NCBI GenBank assembly: GCA_902491135.1
Contig: CABUGR010000057.1
Location: forward strand, 1 to 6,709
Source: an uncultured Collinsella sp.
GTDB taxonomy: Bacteria > Actinomycetota > Coriobacteriia > Coriobacteriales > Coriobacteriaceae
Direction: 5' to 3'
Length of the DNA: 6,709 nucleotides
Below are positions 3,487 through 6,709 of this stretch, piece by piece. Every line of letters begins with the position of its first letter. Within the stretch, counting starts at the first letter, position 1. Below the pieces are notes generated by a model. That model was not told where the DNA came from. It made no database searches and was given only the letters and a program-made list of their open reading frames with translations. The position numbers and the translations under genes are program-made.

Positions 3487-6075
3487 TTACTTGTCGGCGG
3501 CCTTCTTGGTGGTCGTCTTTTTCGCGGCAGTCTTCCTGGCGGTCGTCTTCTTGGCAGCAGTCTTCTTTGTCGCCGTGGTCTTCTTCGCCGTGCTCGCCTT
3601 GGTCGCAGTCTTGCGGCCACGGGCGGGCTTCTTCTCCTTGGTCGGGCAGTCCATGTTGACGCAGATACGCCACGGACCGCGCGCCGTGTTGACCACCACG
3701 ATGGGGGCGCCGCACTCGGGACAGGTCTCACCCGTCGCCTCGAGTTTGCCACGCGCCGGCAGCGGATAGCTCACGCCGCAATCGTCATAGTTGGTGCAGC
3801 GGATAAAGCGCTTGCCGCTCTTCTCGCTCTTGTGCGCAATCAGATCGCCATGGCGTCCGGCCTCGGCACACACCTTGCACTCGCCCACCTTAAGGTCGGG
3901 CTCGTAGTTAGTGGGGCATGTGGGGTTCACGCAGATCTCGAAAGCCTTCTGGCGGAACGGCTGGCACTTAATGCGCGGTGCGCCGCATTCGGGGCACACG
4001 GCAGCCTCGCCCTCGAGCGGGCTCACCTTGACGCCGCTCGGCACCGGATAGGTCACATCGCAGTCGGGCCATCCCATGCAGCCGATAAAGCTGCCGCGGG
4101 TCTTGGCGCTCGTTTTCATAACCAAGTCCTTGCCGCACTTGGGGCAGGCGCCCACGCGCGCATCGGCCGTGACGGCGTCGCTGATGGCGTCACCCAGCTC
4201 CTGCGTGTGCTTGAGCAGCTCGTCGAGCACGCCGGCCAGCAGCGCGCGCGAGTGCGTCACGACATGCTCTTCGGTATCCTCGCCGCGCTCCACGCGGGTC
4301 ATGTCGCCGTCGAGCTCACTGGTCATATCGGGACTCGTGATGCGCGGGGCAAACTGCGACAGTGCATCGATGATGGCGATACCCAGCTGGCTCGGCTCCA
4401 CGGGATCGTTTTTGAGGTAGCGCACGGCGTACAGGCGCTCGATGATGCTCGCGCGCGTGGACTTGGTACCCAGGCCGCGCTTCTCCATCTCCTGCACGAG
4501 CTTGCCCTGGCTGTAGCGCGCGGGCGGCTCGGTCTGCTTGGCCTCGAGCTTAATGTCGAACACATCGACCGTGTCGCCCTGCTCCAGCGGCGGCATCTGC
4601 TCGTCGCGTTTGAGTCCGTACGGGTACGCCTCGCGGAAACCCGGGGTCACGAGCACATCGCCCGAAGCCACGAACGGCTCGCCGTTCACGTCGAGCTCGA
4701 GCTTGGTGTTCTCGATGGTCGCGGGACCCATAAGCGTCGCCAGGAAGCGGCGGGCGATGAGGTCGTAGAGCTTGCGCTGGCCGCCATCGAGCGTGGACGG
4801 ATCGCCCTCGCCCGTGGGATAGATAGGCGGGTGGTCGGTGGTCTCGACTTTGCCCCGCGTGGGCTTCATGGGGCCGGCGAGCACCTTTTTGCATACAGGT
4901 GCCAGCGCCGGATTGATCTTTGCCAGGTCGCTCACCACGGCGCCCAGGTCGAGCGTCGCGGGGTACACGGTGTTGTCGACACGCGGGTAGCTGATGAGGC
5001 CCGCCATGTAGAGGGACTCGGCGATGCGCATGGTACGCGCAGGCGAGATGCCCTCGGCTGCGGCGGCAGCCTGCAGCGAAGTGGTCGCAAACGGCGTGGG
5101 CGGCTGCTGCTTGCGCGAACGCTTGGTCACCGCGGCGACGGTTGCCGTCGCAACGCCGTCAACATGGCCGTACGCCGTCTCGGCAGCATCCTTGTCGGTA
5201 AAGCGCGCCGTCTTGTGCACAATCTTAAAGCGGTCGTCCTCGGCAGCACCCTGCGCGGCGCCCATGCCGCGGATCTGCCAATAATCCTCGGGCACAAATG
5301 CCCTGCGCTCGCGCTCGCGCTCAACCACCAGGGCGAGCGTCGGCGTCTGCACGCGGCCGGCGGAACGCACGTTGCCAAAGCCGCCAAACTTGGCGAGCGT
5401 CAGGTAGCGCGTGAGCACCGCGCCCCAAATGAGGTCGATGTGCTGACGGCTCTCGCCGGCGTCGGCCAAGTTCTGGTCGAGCGAGACGAGATTATCAAAG
5501 GCCTGCGTAATCTCGGCCTTGGTAAACGAAGAGTACTGGGCGCGGGCAACCGGCAAGTCCGGCGCCACCTCGCGCACCTTGTTAAGGGCGTCCGAACCGA
5601 TTAGCTCGCCCTCGCGATCGAAGTCCGTGGCGATAATGACGCTGTCAGACTTTTTAGCAAGGTTCTTGAGCGAGCGAATGAGCTCTTTCTCGGCCGGTAG
5701 CTTAATGACGGGCGCCCAGGTGAGGTAAGGCAGGCTCTCGAGTTTCCAGCCCTTGATTGAGATGCCATCGGCAAGAAACGGCTTGCGCTTGGTGTCGTAG
5801 GGCGGACGCGCCAGGCCATCGGGTATGTCGGCCGGCAGCATCTCGCCGTCCTCGGTGACCGAATACCAGCCCAGCTTTTTATCGAACAGCACGCTGTCGC
5901 AAAAATCGGGCGCTAGGATGTGACCGGCAAGGCCGATGGTCACGCACTCCTCGCCCTTCCACTCAAAACGGTAGATGGCGGTGTTGTACACCTTGTCCTT
6001 TTTGGGCTTGCCCGTGGACAGACGCTCGGCAATCTGACGCGCGGCGTCGTTTTTCTCGGCGATGATGAGCTTCAA
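3487..6075 (-). CDS. topA: DNA topoisomerase I, archaeal-like type IA, with four zinc fingers and a lysine-rich tail
   Basis: The 862-residue enzyme relaxes negative supercoils through a transient 5'-phosphotyrosine link. The N-terminal Toprim domain starts KLIIAEK (Glu7) and has the metal site DFDREGE (151-157). The nucleophile is Tyr363 in ISYPRVDNTVYP. The N-terminal sequence, the VTIGLAGHIL segment (about 45-54) and the NTVYP context look more like archaeal topoisomerase I than the usual bacterial TopA, which typically begins with VIVESPxKA. Four Cys4 zinc fingers follow (Cys644/647/666/672; 694/697/715/720; 733/736/760/766; 785/788/805/810), then a Lys/Ala/Thr-rich tail (about 813-862). 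The start is a TTG (6073-6075) with AGGAG 6 nt upstream; no ATG fits the conserved N-terminus. It lies 54 bases downstream of hypB on the same strand and may be co-transcribed. Family assignment is firm; the archaeal affinity is my reading of motifs. Confidence 0.96.
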   Translation of the reverse strand: MKLIIAEKNDAARQIAERLSTGKPKKDKVYNTAIYRFEWKGEECVTIGLAGHILAPDFCDSVLFDKKLGWYSVTEDGEMLPADIPDGLARPPYDTKRKPFLADGISIKGWKLESLPYLTWAPVIKLPAEKELIRSLKNLAKKSDSVIIATDFDREGELIGSDALNKVREVAPDLPVARAQYSSFTKAEITQAFDNLVSLDQNLADAGESRQHIDLIWGAVLTRYLTLAKFGGFGNVRSAGRVQTPTLALVVERERERRAFVPEDYWQIRGMGAAQGAAEDDRFKIVHKTARFTDKDAAETAYGHVDGVATATVAAVTKRSRKQQPPTPFATTSLQAAAAAEGISPARTMRIAESLYMAGLISYPRVDNTVYPATLDLGAVVSDLAKINPALAPVCKKVLAGPMKPTRGKVETTDHPPIYPTGEGDPSTLDGGQRKLYDLIARRFLATLMGPATIENTKLELDVNGEPFVASGDVLVTPGFREAYPYGLKRDEQMPPLEQGDTVDVFDIKLEAKQTEPPARYSQGKLVQEMEKRGLGTKSTRASIIERLYAVRYLKNDPVEPSQLGIAIIDALSQFAPRITSPDMTSELDGDMTRVERGEDTEEHVVTHSRALLAGVLDELLKHTQELGDAISDAVTADARVGACPKCGKDLVMKTSAKTRGSFIGCMGWPDCDVTYPVPSGVKVSPLEGEAAVCPECGAPRIKCQPFRQKAFEICVNPTCPTNYEPDLKVGECKVCAEAGRHGDLIAHKSEKSGKRFIRCTNYDDCGVSYPLPARGKLEATGETCPECGAPIVVVNTARGPWRICVNMDCPTKEKKPARGRKTATKASTAKKTTATKKTAAKKTTARKTAAKKTTTKKAADK
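3490..3639 (-). repeat. Degenerate repeats encoding the histone H1-like tail of TopA
   Basis: Codons for residues 813-862 of TopA encode repeated units such as AKKTT, TAAKKT and TKK, almost wholly Lys, Ala and Thr with some Arg. The composition matches histone H1-like or HupB-like DNA-binding tails, and basic tails of actinobacterial TopA are known to raise DNA affinity and processivity. Such repetitive coding DNA tends to vary in length between strains. Confidence 0.75.
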
Positions 6076-6086
6076 AAGAGGCTCCT
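6073..6086 (-). promoter_or_regulatory. Ribosome binding site and TTG start of topA
   Basis: On the minus strand AGGAG (complement of 6082-6086) lies 6 nt before TTG (complement of 6073-6075). The following codons read KLIIAEKND, the conserved beginning of the Toprim domain, so the rare TTG is the true start and not an internal codon. TTG starts often lower translation, which may limit topoisomerase level. Confidence 0.8.
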
Positions 6087-6129
6087 ATCTCGTATCTCTG
6101 CGGCTACGCCCGCCCGTATGGCGGCCGAC

Positions 6130-6709
6130 TTACGCCCTTGCTTGCTCAATCTGCCCGATGAGCCAATCGCACCAGGCATCCATGCCCTCGCCCTTGCGCG
6201 CGCTCACGGCAAACCGCGGCGCCTGCGGATTGAGGTCATCGAGTGTCTTAGTATACCTATCCATGTCAAAATCGAAAGCCGGGGCCACATCGACCTTGTT
6301 GAGCAGCTGTGCGCGGGCGTGCTGGAAGATGCCCGGGTACTTGATGGGCTTGTCGTCGCCCTCGGGCACCGAGAGAATCATGATGGACAGGTTCTCGCCC
6401 AGGTCAAAGTCGACCGGGCAGACCAAGTTGCCCACGTTTTCGATAAAGATGACATCGATGTTTTGAAGGCCCACCGCCTGGTCGAACGCGTCAACGGCCT
6501 CCATGATCATGTTGCCCTCGAGGTGGCACAGGCCGCCCGTGTTGATCTGGATGGCGGGCATGCCGGCTTCCTTCATGGTAATGGCATCGACATCCGAAGC
6601 GATATCGCCCTCGATGACGGCGCAGCGCAGGCCAGCCTTGTCGCGCAGGCGATCGTTGGTGCCCAGAATCGTGGTTGTCTTACCCGAGCCGGGACTCGAC
6701 AGCACATTG
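6130..6709 (-). CDS. hypB: Hydrogenase nickel incorporation GTPase HypB (5' end outside window)
   Basis: HypB is a cytoplasmic SIMIBI-class GTPase that works with HypA to deliver nickel to [NiFe] hydrogenase (and urease in some bacteria). The visible 192 residues begin inside the protein at NVLSSPGSGKT, the P-loop. Further motifs are EGDIASDVDA (switch I region), INTGGLCHLEGN with the metal-binding Cys-His pair, ENVGNLVCP with the third metal-ligand Cys, the guanine-specificity motif NKVD, and a closing SARKGEGMDAWCDWL. All residues expected for nickel/zinc binding and GTP hydrolysis are present. The N-terminal part, which carries the extra metal-binding segment in some species, lies beyond the right edge. 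The gene ends with TAA at 6130-6132, 54 bases before topA. Other hyp genes are probably to the right, but this cannot be seen. Confidence 0.96.
   Translation of the reverse strand, partial: NVLSSPGSGKTTTILGTNDRLRDKAGLRCAVIEGDIASDVDAITMKEAGMPAIQINTGGLCHLEGNMIMEAVDAFDQAVGLQNIDVIFIENVGNLVCPVDFDLGENLSIMILSVPEGDDKPIKYPGIFQHARAQLLNKVDVAPAFDFDMDRYTKTLDDLNPQAPRFAVSARKGEGMDAWCDWLIGQIEQARA

Noticed and set aside
3457..5604. A 715-codon open frame on the plus strand opposite topA
   Set aside because: It is antisense to topA, whose catalytic motifs are intact, and its composition (rich in Arg, His, Ala, Leu, Gly) is typical of the complement of GC-rich coding DNA. No domain or ribosome site is seen.

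Overview
The window looks like chromosomal DNA of a high-GC Coriobacteriia member, most likely Collinsella or a close relative. This is inferred from GC-rich codon use, the thymidylate kinase / DNA polymerase III delta' pair, an archaeal-style topoisomerase I with a lysine-rich tail, and the type of small palindromic repeats. No database search was possible. Five protein genes are supported, two of them cut by the window edges. All are on the minus strand except the zinc-ribbon membrane protein gene.

Layout from left to right. Positions 1-83 hold the first codons of holB (minus). Positions 85-768 hold tmk (minus), one base away from holB and probably translationally coupled to it. Positions 769-1019 are non-coding and carry a cluster of three hairpin-forming palindromes (854-892, 891-944, 951-1023); the last one overlaps the stop codon of the next gene. 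Positions 1020-2075 encode a Tat-type lipoprotein with a class A beta-lactamase-like serine hydrolase domain (minus). Positions 2076-2276 are a divergent promoter region with a consensus TATAAT box and a palindrome at its -35 position. Positions 2277-3323 encode a single-pass membrane protein with an N-terminal zinc ribbon (plus). Positions 3324-3486 separate two convergent genes and contain a second copy of the 951-1023 palindrome, a very strong GC-rich terminator-like hairpin and a 12-bp tandem duplication. Positions 3487-6075 encode topA (minus, TTG start). Positions 6130-6709 hold the C-terminal two thirds or more of hypB (minus), a nickel-insertion GTPase.

Functionally, topA, tmk and holB serve DNA replication and topology, and the order topA-tmk-holB is known in actinobacteria such as Streptomyces. 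Here about 2.7 kb has come between topA and tmk: a divergent pair of cell-envelope genes flanked on both outer sides by related palindromic repeats. hypB indicates a nickel enzyme, usually a [NiFe] hydrogenase, elsewhere in the genome. The most unusual content is the palindromic repeat family, whose members share a loop motif and end motif but have different stem sequences, and the archaeal-type topA sitting in an actinobacterial replication-gene neighbourhood.
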